Below, one piece after another: positions 8,292 to 15,581 of a DNA stretch of 64,000 nt; within the stretch, counting starts at the first letter, position 1, and each line of letters begins with the position of its first letter. The notes under the pieces are model-generated. The model worked only from the letters and a program-made list of their open reading frames with translations, was not told where the DNA came from and did not search any database. The stretch comes from Burkholderia sp. USMB20 (GTDB lineage: Bacteria; Pseudomonadota; Gammaproteobacteria; Burkholderiales; Burkholderiaceae). The translations under genes were made by a program, and so were the position numbers. The DNA is taken from assembly GCF_000949135.2 (NCBI RefSeq), contig NZ_JTAN02000017.1, forward strand, positions 1-64,000, read 5' to 3'.

Positions 8292-9224
8292 CTAGCGCGC
8301 CCGCTTGCCGGGCGCCTGTTGCAGATGTTCGACGAGAAAGTCGACGAAGACGCGCACGCGCGAAGACAGATAGCGCGCATGGGGATACAGCAGCATGAAC
8401 GGCCGCGACCGGCCGCCCTGGCCGGACAGCACCTCCGTGAGCGTGCCCTCGCGCAGATCCCGGTCGACGATGAAGCGATAGGTCTGGAACAGGCCCGCAC
8501 CGCTGCGCGCGAGCGTGACGCCGGCGAGGACGTCGCCCGACGTGCCGTAGCCGCCGGTCGTCGCGACGTCGATTTCCGCCGAGCCGTCGTTGAACAACCA
8601 CGGAACCGGCCGGCCGCTGCTCGGGAGCTCGAACTGGATGCATTCGTGCGCGTGCAGATCGTCGACGGCGCGCGGCACGCCGGCGCGTTTCAGGTAGCCG
8701 GGCGTCGCGACGACAACGAGTTCCGCATCCTCCAGCTTGCGCGCGACCAGGCTCGAATCCGCCGGCGCGCGGCCGCGGATCGCAAGATCGAAACCCTCCT
8801 CGGCGAAGTCGATGTTGCGGTTGCTCAGATGCGTTTCGACGCGCACGTCCGGATATCGCTCGCGAAACGCGGGTAACAGCGGCAACACGCGATAGTGTCC
8901 GTACGGCGTCGGCATGCTGATGCGTAGCACGCCGGCCGGCGTGGCCTGCTGGCCCGTCGCTTCGCGCTCGGCGTCGACGAGTTGCGACAGCGCATCACGG
9001 CATTGCTCGAAATAGCGCCGGCCGGAATCGGTCAGGCGGATCTGCCGTGTCGTCCGCACGAACAGGCGTACGCCGAGACGCTCCTCGAGGCGCGCGACCG
9101 AGCGGCTGACCGCGGCCGGCGTGACGCTCGCAGCCGTCGCCGCGAGCGTGAAGCTGCCGAGTTCCGCGGCCAGGCAGAACAGCTCGATGCTGCCGAGCAG
9201 CAGGTCGTCGAATTTTCTCTGCAT
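8292..9224 (-). CDS. LysR-family transcriptional regulator
   Basis: 310 residues from the ATG at 9224, which has AGGAG about 8 nt upstream; a longer frame to 9560 adds a non-homologous extension. The N-terminal winged HTH reads ELFCLAAELGSFTLAATAASVTPAAVSRSVARLE, with ERLGVRLFVRTTRQIRLTDSGR closing the domain. The remainder is a periplasmic-binding-like effector domain of the AaeR/DsdC-like group. It is convergent with the SDR gene and divergent from the RidA-family gene, the usual layout for a LysR protein controlling a divergent target. Effector unknown. Confidence 0.93.
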   Translation of the reverse strand: MQRKFDDLLLGSIELFCLAAELGSFTLAATAASVTPAAVSRSVARLEERLGVRLFVRTTRQIRLTDSGRRYFEQCRDALSQLVDAEREATGQQATPAGVLRISMPTPYGHYRVLPLLPAFRERYPDVRVETHLSNRNIDFAEEGFDLAIRGRAPADSSLVARKLEDAELVVVATPGYLKRAGVPRAVDDLHAHECIQFELPSSGRPVPWLFNDGSAEIDVATTGGYGTSGDVLAGVTLARSGAGLFQTYRFIVDRDLREGTLTEVLSGQGGRSRPFMLLYPHARYLSSRVRVFVDFLVEHLQQAPGKRAR

Positions 9225-9563
9225 GGGGCGCTCCTGCTGCTTCGTGCGTGGCGTGGCCGGCAACGCGAACGTAGGCATCACGGAATCGCGCTCGCGGCGA
9301 GCCGGCGCGCGCCGTTTCGTCGCGTGACGCTGAAGCAGCGAGTGTGCATGAATCCCGGCCGGGAAACCAGCGTACCGACGACCGTCGCCGGCAACCGTTC
9401 GCGCCACATTGCGCCGCGCGCGATTCGTTACATCGCGTGTCGATTCAATTGCGCGAACGATATTTACCGGCTTCGATCGCCTCAATAGAGTGACTGCCAG
9501 AGACCCGTGCGAGTGAATCTTCCGAGCCTGGGCGCCTCTCAATTTTCCCCGAAGGAGCAAGCG

Positions 9564-10028
9564 ATGACGATCGAACAGAAGCTGGCCGAACTCGGCCTCA
9601 CGTTACCCGAACCGCCGCAACCGCTCGGCAGCTACACGGCCGTCAGCGAAGCCGGCAACCTGTTGTTCATCTCCGGACAACTGCCGCTCGTCGACGGCAA
9701 GGTTGCCTATACAGGCCGCGTCGGTGAACGGCTGAGCGTCGACGACGGGCGGCATGCGGCGCAACTCGCCGCGCTGAACGTGCTTGCGCAGATCCGCAAG
9801 CACCTCGGCGGGTTCGACCGCCTGCATCACATCGTGCGTGTCGAGGGGCACGTTGCGTCGGCGGACGGCTTTTTCGGCCAGCCGGCCGTGATCGACGGCG
9901 CCTCCGATCTGTTCGCCTCCGTGCTCGGCGACAAGGCCGGACACGCGCGCTCGGCGTTTTCCCAGCGCCAGTTGCCGGCCGACGCAGCCGTGATTCTGGT
10001 CGTGATCGCCGAAATCCGGCCGGCGTAG
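9564..10028 (+). CDS. RidA/YjgF-family protein
   Basis: 154 residues; start after GAAGGAG at 9551. MTIEQKLAELGLTLPEPP...YTAVSEAGNLLFISGQLP is the typical opening of the longer RidA-like proteins (YjgH/TdcF relatives). The family hydrolyses reactive enamine/imine intermediates to 2-oxoacids, and members form trimers. The RidA-defining Arg is expected near residue 105; the segment here reads HIVRVEGHVAS, so exact catalytic class is uncertain. Divergent from a LysR gene that is its likely regulator. Confidence 0.88.
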   Translation: MTIEQKLAELGLTLPEPPQPLGSYTAVSEAGNLLFISGQLPLVDGKVAYTGRVGERLSVDDGRHAAQLAALNVLAQIRKHLGGFDRLHHIVRVEGHVASADGFFGQPAVIDGASDLFASVLGDKAGHARSAFSQRQLPADAAVILVVIAEIRPA

Positions 10029-10192
10029 CCGCGTTGCCGTTGCGCGGGCAGCCGCCGTTCCGACGGCGGCCGCCCTGCCGGTGACTGGAATTCCGTGGGA
10101 CGCGATCTTTTCGATATAAGGGATGGAACACCGCACATCCTTGCCCGGCAAGGCCGTACACGATCTAGATACATTGGAATACAAAATATCGC

Positions 10193-10266
10193 ATGCGATT
10201 TAATCGAATCCGCTTGACGAGGTTCGGCGTCTCGACCAAACTGCATCGCATGCGATCGAATCGCAT
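10193..10266 (+). promoter_or_regulatory. OhrR-type operators upstream of ohr
   Basis: Two palindromes share a core. ATGCGAT-TTA-ATCGAAT occupies 10193-10209 with one arm mismatch, and ATGCGAT-CGA-ATCGCAT occupies 10250-10266 and is perfect. They sit 34-107 nt upstream of the ohr start. The same ATGCGAT-N3-ATCGCAT core recurs at 11975-11991 and, weakly, at 13450-13466 by the regulator gene. Assignment to OhrR is inferred from gene context. Confidence 0.7.
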
Positions 10267-10299
10267 TAGATAGAACCTTCCAACCTGACGGAGTGAACG

Positions 10300-10719
10300 A
10301 TGAGCAAGATCGAAAAAGTGCTGTACACGGGCAAGACGCATACGACTTCCGGCGGCCGCGACGGCGCGGCGCGCAGTTCCGACGGTCGCCTCGACATCCA
10401 GCTGTCGTCGCCGGGCACCGCCGGAACCGGCACGAATCCGGAACAACTGTTCGCGGCCGGCTGGTCGGCCTGCTTCATCGGCGCGATGCAGCTCGCGGCA
10501 CGTGCGGCGAAGGTCACGCTGCCGGCCGATCTCGCGGTCGATGCGGAAGTGGACCTGGGCATGGGCGGCAACGCGTACTTCCTGCAGGCCCGCCTGAACG
10601 TGAGCGCGCCGGGGCTCGACCGTTACGTCGTGCAGCACATCGTCGACACCGCGCATCAGACCTGCCCGTACTCGAAAGCGACGCGCGGCAACATCGACGT
10701 CGAAATCCGCATCGTCTGA
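10300..10719 (+). CDS. ohr: Organic hydroperoxide resistance protein Ohr
   Basis: 139 residues, the usual Ohr length. It begins MSKIEKVLYTGKTHTTSGGRDG, a classic Ohr start, and contains both redox cysteines: NPEQLFAAGWSACFIGA (about residue 60) and TCPYSKAT (about 125). Ohr is a cytoplasmic lipoyl-dependent thiol peroxidase that reduces organic and fatty-acid hydroperoxides to alcohols. Two OhrR-type palindromes lie directly upstream and the ohrR gene lies 2.2 kb downstream, so expression is probably induced by organic peroxides. Three DUF4148 genes follow on the same strand. Confidence 0.96.
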   Translation: MSKIEKVLYTGKTHTTSGGRDGAARSSDGRLDIQLSSPGTAGTGTNPEQLFAAGWSACFIGAMQLAARAAKVTLPADLAVDAEVDLGMGGNAYFLQARLNVSAPGLDRYVVQHIVDTAHQTCPYSKATRGNIDVEIRIV

Positions 10720-10782
10720 ACGTTGAATCGGGCGGCCAGGCGCCGCCCTCCCGAATCTCCTGCCATTTTCTTGTCGAGGTAA

Positions 10783-11112
10783 ATGATGAAGACTCAACTG
10801 ATCGCCGCCCTGCTCGTCGCCGTGTCCGCTGCCGTTGCCGCGCCGGCCTTCGCCAGTGAAGCCGTCGTGACGCGTGCGCAAGTGCGCGCCGAACTCGTGC
10901 AGCTCGAACGGACCGGCTACCCGCTGAACCGCGCCAGCGACGCGACCTACCCGGACAACCTGCAGGCCGCGCTGACGCAGATCCATGCGGACGACGCGGT
11001 GGCCAACGCACCGTCGAACGCGGGCTACGGCGTCGACGCAGTCGCGTCGACGCAGTCGGGCCGACGCGCGGTCGTGCAGATGGCCGAGCGTTCGGTCTAT
11101 TTCGGTCGTTGA
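10783..11112 (+). CDS. DUF4148 secreted protein, tandem copy 1
   Basis: 109 residues. It has a clear Sec signal peptide, MMKTQLIAALLVAVSAAVAAPAFA, with cleavage after AFA near residue 24. The mature part starts with TRAQVRAELVQLERTGYPLNRA, the DUF4148 signature, and ends in AERSVYFGR. Function unknown; these small periplasmic proteins are abundant in Burkholderia and often multiply in tandem. The start codon follows GAGGTAA in a leader conserved in all three copies. Either of two adjacent ATGs (10783, 10786) could be used. Confidence 0.93.
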   Translation: MMKTQLIAALLVAVSAAVAAPAFASEAVVTRAQVRAELVQLERTGYPLNRASDATYPDNLQAALTQIHADDAVANAPSNAGYGVDAVASTQSGRRAVVQMAERSVYFGR

Positions 11113-11199
11113 GCGCGATCCGCGATTCCGGACGAATCGCGCCGACATGCCGCACACGCCTGAACGCCCCGTTTCTTTCCATTGAATCTGTCGAGGTAA

Positions 11200-11529
11200 A
11201 TGATGAAAACCCAAGTGATCGCTGCCCTTCTCGTTGCCGTATCCGCCGCCGTTGCCGCACCCGCCTTTGCCAATGAAGCCGTCGTGACGCGTGCGCAAGT
11301 GCGTGCCGAGCTCGCCCAGCTGCAGCAAGCCGGCTATGTGCCGGGCCGCGCGAACGATCCGCACTATCCGGACGACCTGCAGGCCGCGTTGACGCGTATC
11401 CATGCGAACGACACCGCCGCAGCCGATACGGCGACGTCCGGTTACGGCAGCGACGCGGCAGCCGGCACGCAGTCGGGCAGCCGTCTCGTCACGCGTGTCG
11501 CCGAGCGCTCGATCTACTTCGGCCATTGA
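11200..11529 (+). CDS. DUF4148 secreted protein, tandem copy 2
   Basis: 109 residues, same organisation as copy 1: signal peptide ending AFA, then NEAVVTRAQVRAELAQLQQAGY, a PGRANDPHYPDDLQAALTRI segment and the C-terminus AERSIYFGH. Signal peptides and the TRAQVRAEL segment are nearly identical to copy 1 while the middle has diverged, which points to old duplication with conserved ends. The leader TGTCGAGGTAAATGATGAA is repeated before this copy. Function unknown. Confidence 0.93.
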   Translation: MMKTQVIAALLVAVSAAVAAPAFANEAVVTRAQVRAELAQLQQAGYVPGRANDPHYPDDLQAALTRIHANDTAAADTATSGYGSDAAAGTQSGSRLVTRVAERSIYFGH

Positions 11530-11601
11530 ATGAAACCGCGATCGGCGCCCGTTGTCGGCGTGCGACGCCCACACTCCGATCACTCTTTTCTGTCGAGGTA
11601 A

Positions 11602-11931
11602 ATGATGAAGACCCAACTGATTGCTGCCCTGCTCGTCGCCGTGTCGGCTTCCGCTGCCGCACCGGCATTCGCGACCGAAAGCACCGTCACGCGCGCGCAG
11701 GTGCGGGCGGAACTGGCCGCGCTCCAGAAGGCCGGCTACCTGCCGAATCGCCCGAACGATCCGAACTATCCGGAGAATCTGCAGGCCGCGCTGAAGAGGG
11801 TTCGCGACAACGCTGCGACAGCGGCCGATACCGACGCATCCGGTTACGGCAGCGACGCCGACGGCGCGACGCAAGCCGGCCGCCGGAACGTCGTTCGCAC
11901 GGCCGAGCGCTCGATCTACTTCGGTCATTGA
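11602..11931 (+). CDS. DUF4148 secreted protein, tandem copy 3
   Basis: 109 residues. Signal peptide ends AFA near residue 24; the mature part has TESTVTRAQVRAELAALQKAGYLP, then NDPNYPENLQAALKRV and ends AERSIYFGH like copy 2. All three copies have equal length. Spacing between copies is 70-87 nt with no obvious terminators, so the three may be co-transcribed, possibly with ohr. Function unknown. Confidence 0.93.
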   Translation: MMKTQLIAALLVAVSASAAAPAFATESTVTRAQVRAELAALQKAGYLPNRPNDPNYPENLQAALKRVRDNAATAADTDASGYGSDADGATQAGRRNVVRTAERSIYFGH

Positions 11932-11974
11932 GCGCCGCGCCGAAATCGACGACGTCATCCATCAAATAAAGCGT

Positions 11975-11996
11975 ATGCGATATAATCGCATGCGAT
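11975..11996 (+). promoter_or_regulatory. OhrR-type palindrome upstream of the GNAT gene
   Basis: ATGCGAT (11975-11981) - ATA - ATCGCAT (11985-11991) is a perfect inverted repeat, and a further ATGCGAT half-site follows at 11990-11996. TATAAT at 11981-11986 inside it could be a -10 element, so binding would block the promoter. Same core as the ohr operators, about 80 nt before the acetyltransferase start. Confidence 0.65.
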
Positions 11997-12071
11997 TTTG
12001 TTCGTCTGAGACCTGAATGGACGATCGCGTCTATGCTGTGCGACGAACGACCTTCAATAAGGGAGCAGGCA

Positions 12072-12815
12072 ATGCGGCAAGCAACGACGGGGAACGAAGG
12101 AAGCGGAGCGCATCCGCTCGACAACGCCGTGTGGCATGCGCTCGCCGGCGAGCAGCAGCGTTTTGCGCTCGGCGACGAGCGCGCGCGGCGCTTTCCTCCC
12201 GAACTCGCGCCGTTTGCCGGCCTCGCCGAGCGCAGCCCCGCCGCTTTCGACGCGTTGCGCGCATTGATCGACACGCACGGGCCCGCGGCACTGGTCACGC
12301 CTGACGAGATCCCGACGCCGGGCGGATGTTCCGTGGTCCGGCGCGCGGTGCTGCATCAGATGATCTGGCAGGGAACGCCTGACGATGCGCAGCCGCTGGA
12401 GCATGTCCGGCTGACCGACGGCGACGTACCGGCCATGCTCGAACTGATCGCGGCGACGGAGCCGGGTCCGTTCGGCCCGCGCACGATCGAATTCGGTGGC
12501 TATCTCGGTGTACGGAGAGAAGGACGGCTCGTGGCGATGGCCGGTCAGCGACTGACTGCCGGCGGCCATACGGAGATCAGCGCCGTGTGCGTGGATCCCG
12601 CCTTTCGCGGCCAGGGCCTCGCGGCCGGACTGATCCGCGCATTGATCGCTCGGATTCGCGCGCGGGCGGAAACGCCGTTTCTGCATGTGCTGTCGTCGAA
12701 TCGCGTCGCAATCGAGCGCTATCTGGCGCTCGGTTTCACGATCCGTCGCGACATGCAATTGCTGGTGTTGGGGCGTGAGGATACCGGGACGGGCCAGCCC
12801 GAGCGTCAACCGTAA
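12072..12815 (+). CDS. GNAT-family N-acetyltransferase
   Basis: 247 residues from the ATG at 12072, preceded by GGGAG; an upstream frame to 12033 is possible. The N-terminal half is of the FR47-like type. The C-terminal half carries the GNAT acetyl-CoA site: EISAVCVDPAFRGQGLAAGLIRALI (motif A, R/Q-x-x-G-x-G/A, about residue 180) and VLSSNRVAIERYLALGF (motif B). The acceptor is unknown. An OhrR-type palindrome upstream suggests peroxide-responsive expression. It is convergent with ohrR. Confidence 0.9.
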   Translation: MRQATTGNEGSGAHPLDNAVWHALAGEQQRFALGDERARRFPPELAPFAGLAERSPAAFDALRALIDTHGPAALVTPDEIPTPGGCSVVRRAVLHQMIWQGTPDDAQPLEHVRLTDGDVPAMLELIAATEPGPFGPRTIEFGGYLGVRREGRLVAMAGQRLTAGGHTEISAVCVDPAFRGQGLAAGLIRALIARIRARAETPFLHVLSSNRVAIERYLALGFTIRRDMQLLVLGREDTGTGQPERQP

Positions 12816-12898
12816 GCAACCGAGCGCAGCATTGCAAAAGTCGGTCCGGACGGCCGGAAAAGCATGGAAATCGTGGAGCAAGCCGGCTGCAATCGTAT

Positions 12899-12922
12899 CG
12901 CCGGCTCGACATCGAGCCGGCG
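12899..12922. terminator. Hairpin between convergent GNAT and ohrR genes
   Basis: CGCCGGCTCGA (12899-12909) pairs perfectly with TCGAGCCGGCG (12912-12922). The nominal 2-nt centre would open to a small loop. It sits between the two stop codons and may serve both genes; no T tract. Confidence 0.5.
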
Positions 12923-12939
12923 GCCACGCTGTTCGTGGT

Positions 12940-13395
12940 TTACTCGTCGATCGAATCGATCAGGTTGCCGCGCAGCGTGACGATCGCCTTCTGCATCTTC
13001 GCGAATTCGTCGGGTTTGAGCCCGGTGGCTTCGACGAGATTCATGTCGAGCCCCTTCTCGCGCACGCGGCGACCGCTTTTCGTCAGGCTCACGACCACCT
13101 GGCGCTCGTCCGACGGATCGCGGTGCCGTTCCAGATAGCCCATCGCCTCGAGCTTCTTCAGGATCGGCGTCAGCGTGTTCGATTCGAGGAACAGCTTTTC
13201 GCCGAGCTGCCCGACCGTCTGGTCGCCCTCCTCCCACAGCGCAATGATCGTGATGTATTGCGTGTACGTGAGGCCGAGCTCCTCGAGGATCGGCTTGTAG
13301 GCCTTGCCGAACGCGAGGTTCGTCGAGTAGATCGCAAAGCACAGGAACTCGGAAAGCTTCGGCGTGGCGGGCGATTGGGTTTCGGTCGGTTTCAT
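12940..13395 (-). CDS. ohrR: MarR/OhrR-family organic peroxide sensor
   Basis: 151 residues from the ATG at 13395, with GGAGG 8 nt upstream; a longer frame to 13470 would overlap the operator region. Near the N-terminus LSEFLCFAIYSTNLAF contains the reactive Cys (about residue 19) conserved in OhrR. The winged HTH includes LTYTQYITIIALWEEGDQTVGQLGEKLFLESNTLTPILKKLEAMGYLERHRDPSDERQVVVSLT in substance. OhrR represses ohr and is released when organic peroxides oxidise the Cys. It is on the opposite strand to ohr, separated by the DUF4148 and GNAT genes. Confidence 0.92.
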   Translation of the reverse strand: MKPTETQSPATPKLSEFLCFAIYSTNLAFGKAYKPILEELGLTYTQYITIIALWEEGDQTVGQLGEKLFLESNTLTPILKKLEAMGYLERHRDPSDERQVVVSLTKSGRRVREKGLDMNLVEATGLKPDEFAKMQKAIVTLRGNLIDSIDE

Positions 13396-13449
13396 GAGCA
13401 TCCTCCATCGACACGGGAGCGTGTCGCAGATGAATGCATTATATATCGC

Positions 13450-13466
13450 GTGCGATCTTATCGGAA
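13450..13466 (-). promoter_or_regulatory. Degenerate OhrR-type site upstream of ohrR
   Basis: GTGCGAT-CTT-ATCGGAA resembles the ATGCGAT-N3-ATCGCAT core found at ohr and the GNAT gene, with three arm mismatches. It lies 55 nt upstream of the ohrR start within an AT-rich patch (TTATATAT at 13439-13446), suitable for autoregulation. Confidence 0.45.
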
Positions 13467-13521
13467 GCATGATTATCGTTTCCGATTGACAGCACGCGAC
13501 GCGAGCGATGCCCGCTCACGC

Positions 13522-13665
13522 TCAGGCTCGATCGCCGTCGTTCCGGCCCCGGCGCTCGCCGTGCCGTTGCCGGCTGATCGACAGCAGCGAACACTGCACC
13601 GGATGCGCGATTTCGGTCGCGAGGCCGCCCGCGGCGAACAGCAGGATCGTCAGCCAGCGTTTCAT
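13522..13665 (-). CDS. Possible 47-residue membrane or secreted peptide
   Basis: A short frame starts at 13665 by ATGA overlap with the stop of the GFA gene. It begins MKRWLTILLFAAGGLATEI, a hydrophobic helix after two basic residues, and ends in a basic tail. The overlap and the helix argue for translation coupling, but length and tail composition are also compatible with a chance frame. No family recognised. Confidence 0.35.
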   Translation of the reverse strand: MKRWLTILLFAAGGLATEIAHPVQCSLLSISRQRHGERRGRNDGDRA

Positions 13666-14033
13666 GCATCCTCCACGACGGACAGGCTCGCGCCGTCGGC
13701 GACGGTCGCGTCGAGCGCATACGGATCGACGCCTTCGAGGCAGCCGAGATTGACGCGCCAGCACGCGGGATCCTTGCGCGTCTGATGAAACGGGTAGACG
13801 CCGCACCGGCTGCAGAAAAAGTGACGGGCCGTGCGCGTGTTGAAACGGTAGGTCGTCAGCGCGTCCTCGCCTGCGACGATCTTCAGGTCGGCGGCGGGGA
13901 ACATCGGGCTCATCAGCGCGCCGCGACGGCGGCAAAGGCTGCAGTTGCAGCGAACGGCCGGCGCAAGCGCGGTCCGGACCTGGAATTTCACGGCGCCGCA
14001 ATGGCAGGATCCGTTGAACCATGTAGCAGACAT
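13662..14033 (-). CDS. GFA-family zinc-binding protein
   Basis: 123 residues from the ATG at 14033 with GAGGAG upstream. Zinc ligands follow the GFA (glutathione-dependent formaldehyde-activating enzyme) pattern: GSCHCGAVKFQV near residue 10, RCNCSLCRRRG near 35 and FFCSRCGVYPFHQT near 80. Members were named for glutathione-formaldehyde adduct formation, but most, including short ones like this, have no proven reaction. A 47-residue frame may be translationally coupled downstream. Confidence 0.92.
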   Translation of the reverse strand: MSATWFNGSCHCGAVKFQVRTALAPAVRCNCSLCRRRGALMSPMFPAADLKIVAGEDALTTYRFNTRTARHFFCSRCGVYPFHQTRKDPACWRVNLGCLEGVDPYALDATVADGASLSVVEDA

Positions 14034-14201
14034 GTCGTGCTCCTCGAGAGGTGATGTCTGCTTTATAACGAACCCGGGCGGACGCGTTGTATCGCTCTGT
14101 ATCCGCGCGGTGCGCAGACACAGAGCATTGCAATTTTGTCGCGAACGGTGCGGATTTCCGCGCCTTCCGGCGCGTCCGCCGCGCGCCGCGTGATCCTGCA
14201 C

Positions 14202-15302
14202 TCAGTCCAGCGCGTGCTGCAGCCGCGCGATGGCCGCCCGCGTCTCGCGCTCGAGCGTCGCGAACAGTTCCGCCGCCGGCAGCGACCGCACGAGCGGCGC
14301 CGCCTGCCCTGCCCACTGCGCGCCGTAGCCGAACTCGCCCTTCGCCTTCGCGGCCGCGTGCAGCGCCTTGCCGGCGTCGTACGCGATCGGATAGGCGGGC
14401 GTCGCCGGTGCGTGCGGATCGTCGCCGAGCGCGGTCAGCCGGTTCGCGATGCCGCGCGCGACACGGCCGGAGATCGCGGTCGTGAAGGTCGTGCGGTGCG
14501 CCGCGTCGCCGAGGATCGCGCGGCGATAACCGTCGTCGATCGACGTTTCCGGACACGCGACGAACGCCGTGCCGAGTTGCGCGGCCTGCGCACCGAGCGC
14601 GAGCGCCGCGGCGATGCCGTCGCCGTCCATGATGCCGCCGGCGGCGATCACCGGCAGCGCGCATTCGCGCACGAGCAGTCGCGTCAGCGCGAACGTGCCG
14701 AGCCGGTCGTCGTGCGCCGTCGAGTCGAATACGCCGCGATGCCCGCCGGCCTCGATGCCCTGCGCGACGATCGCATCGATGCCGGCCGCGGCGATCTGGC
14801 GGGCTTCGTCGGGATGCGTCGCGGACGCGAACAGCGTGATGCCGGCGCGCTTGAGCATCGCGATCGCCTCGTCGGACGGCAACCCGAAATGAAAGCTCAC
14901 GACCGCCGGTTTTTCCTCGAGCAACATCGCGAGCATCGCATCGTCCGCGACGAAGCTCGTGTAGATCTCCGACAGCGCCGGCGGCGGCGTCGCGCCGTAT
15001 TCGCGGAACACCGGCGCGAGCCACTCGAGCCACGCGCGTTCGACGGCGGCATCGGCACGGGCCGGCTGGTGGCAGAACAGGTTGATGTTGAACGGCCGGT
15101 CGGTGAGCGCGCGCGTGTCGCGGATCATCTTGCGCGCGCCGTCGGCGTTCGTCGCGCCGACGCCGAGCGAGCCGAGCCCGCCCGCGTTCGACACGGCAGC
15201 CGCCAGCGCGGGCGTGCTGACGCCGGCCATCGGCGCCTGGATGATCGGAGTGCGGACGCCGAGCGTGCGCAGCAGCGTCCGGTTGTCGGTCGGTCGATTC
15301 AT
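14202..15302 (-). CDS. Nitronate monooxygenase (FMN-dependent, NMO/2-nitropropane dioxygenase family)
   Basis: 366 residues; start at 15302 after AGGAGG. The TIM-barrel opens with [32 protein letters not shown] in substance, the usual NMO first strand and FMN site. GIEAGGHRG (about residue 180) is the phosphate-binding loop with the conserved His, and [22 protein letters not shown] is the second FMN phosphate motif. The enzyme oxidises alkyl nitronates, including propionate-3-nitronate, with O2. The gene is on the same strand as the two upstream MFS genes but separated by about 280 nt. Confidence 0.93.
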   Translation of the reverse strand: MNRPTDNRTLLRTLGVRTPIIQAPMAGVSTPALAAAVSNAGGLGSLGVGATNADGARKMIRDTRALTDRPFNINLFCHQPARADAAVERAWLEWLAPVFREYGATPPPALSEIYTSFVADDAMLAMLLEEKPAVVSFHFGLPSDEAIAMLKRAGITLFASATHPDEARQIAAAGIDAIVAQGIEAGGHRGVFDSTAHDDRLGTFALTRLLVRECALPVIAAGGIMDGDGIAAALALGAQAAQLGTAFVACPETSIDDGYRRAILGDAAHRTTFTTAISGRVARGIANRLTALGDDPHAPATPAYPIAYDAGKALHAAAKAKGEFGYGAQWAGQAAPLVRSLPAAELFATLERETRAAIARLQHALD

Positions 15303-15581
15303 GTCGTTGCCTCCTGCAACGTCCGGGATCGGAAGGCTCGGGCCGGCTGCCGGCCGAAGCGGCTTGGGTGGGTCCGGCGACGTCGCGCATGCGCGGTGCG
15401 TCGCGGGGACCCTGTCATGCGAATGCGAAAGCGGTGCCGGGTACGGCGGCTGACCAAACGACGACGCGGCCGTCGCGACGCGTGGTTGCGGCATCGCCTC
15501 CGCACGGCGTGCGAACCGGCCGTCCCGCAACTGCGCCCATGCTACGCCAGAGCGCCGCCCGCGGGTCAGCGCGCAGCGCTT
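15303..15581. other. Intergenic, nothing recognised
   Basis: 279 nt between the MFS and nitronate monooxygenase genes, both minus strand. It presumably contains the promoter of the monooxygenase. No repeat, hairpin or conserved site stands out. Confidence 0.4.

Noticed and set aside
9545-9560. TTTCC-like sequence before the RidA-family gene
   Set aside because: The second half-site reads GGAGC and belongs to the ribosome-binding site; it does not match the LysR-type box.
13522-15390. 622-codon minus-strand frame
   Set aside because: Most of it is a shadow of the nitronate monooxygenase and GFA genes; only the final 47 codons are kept as a possible small gene.
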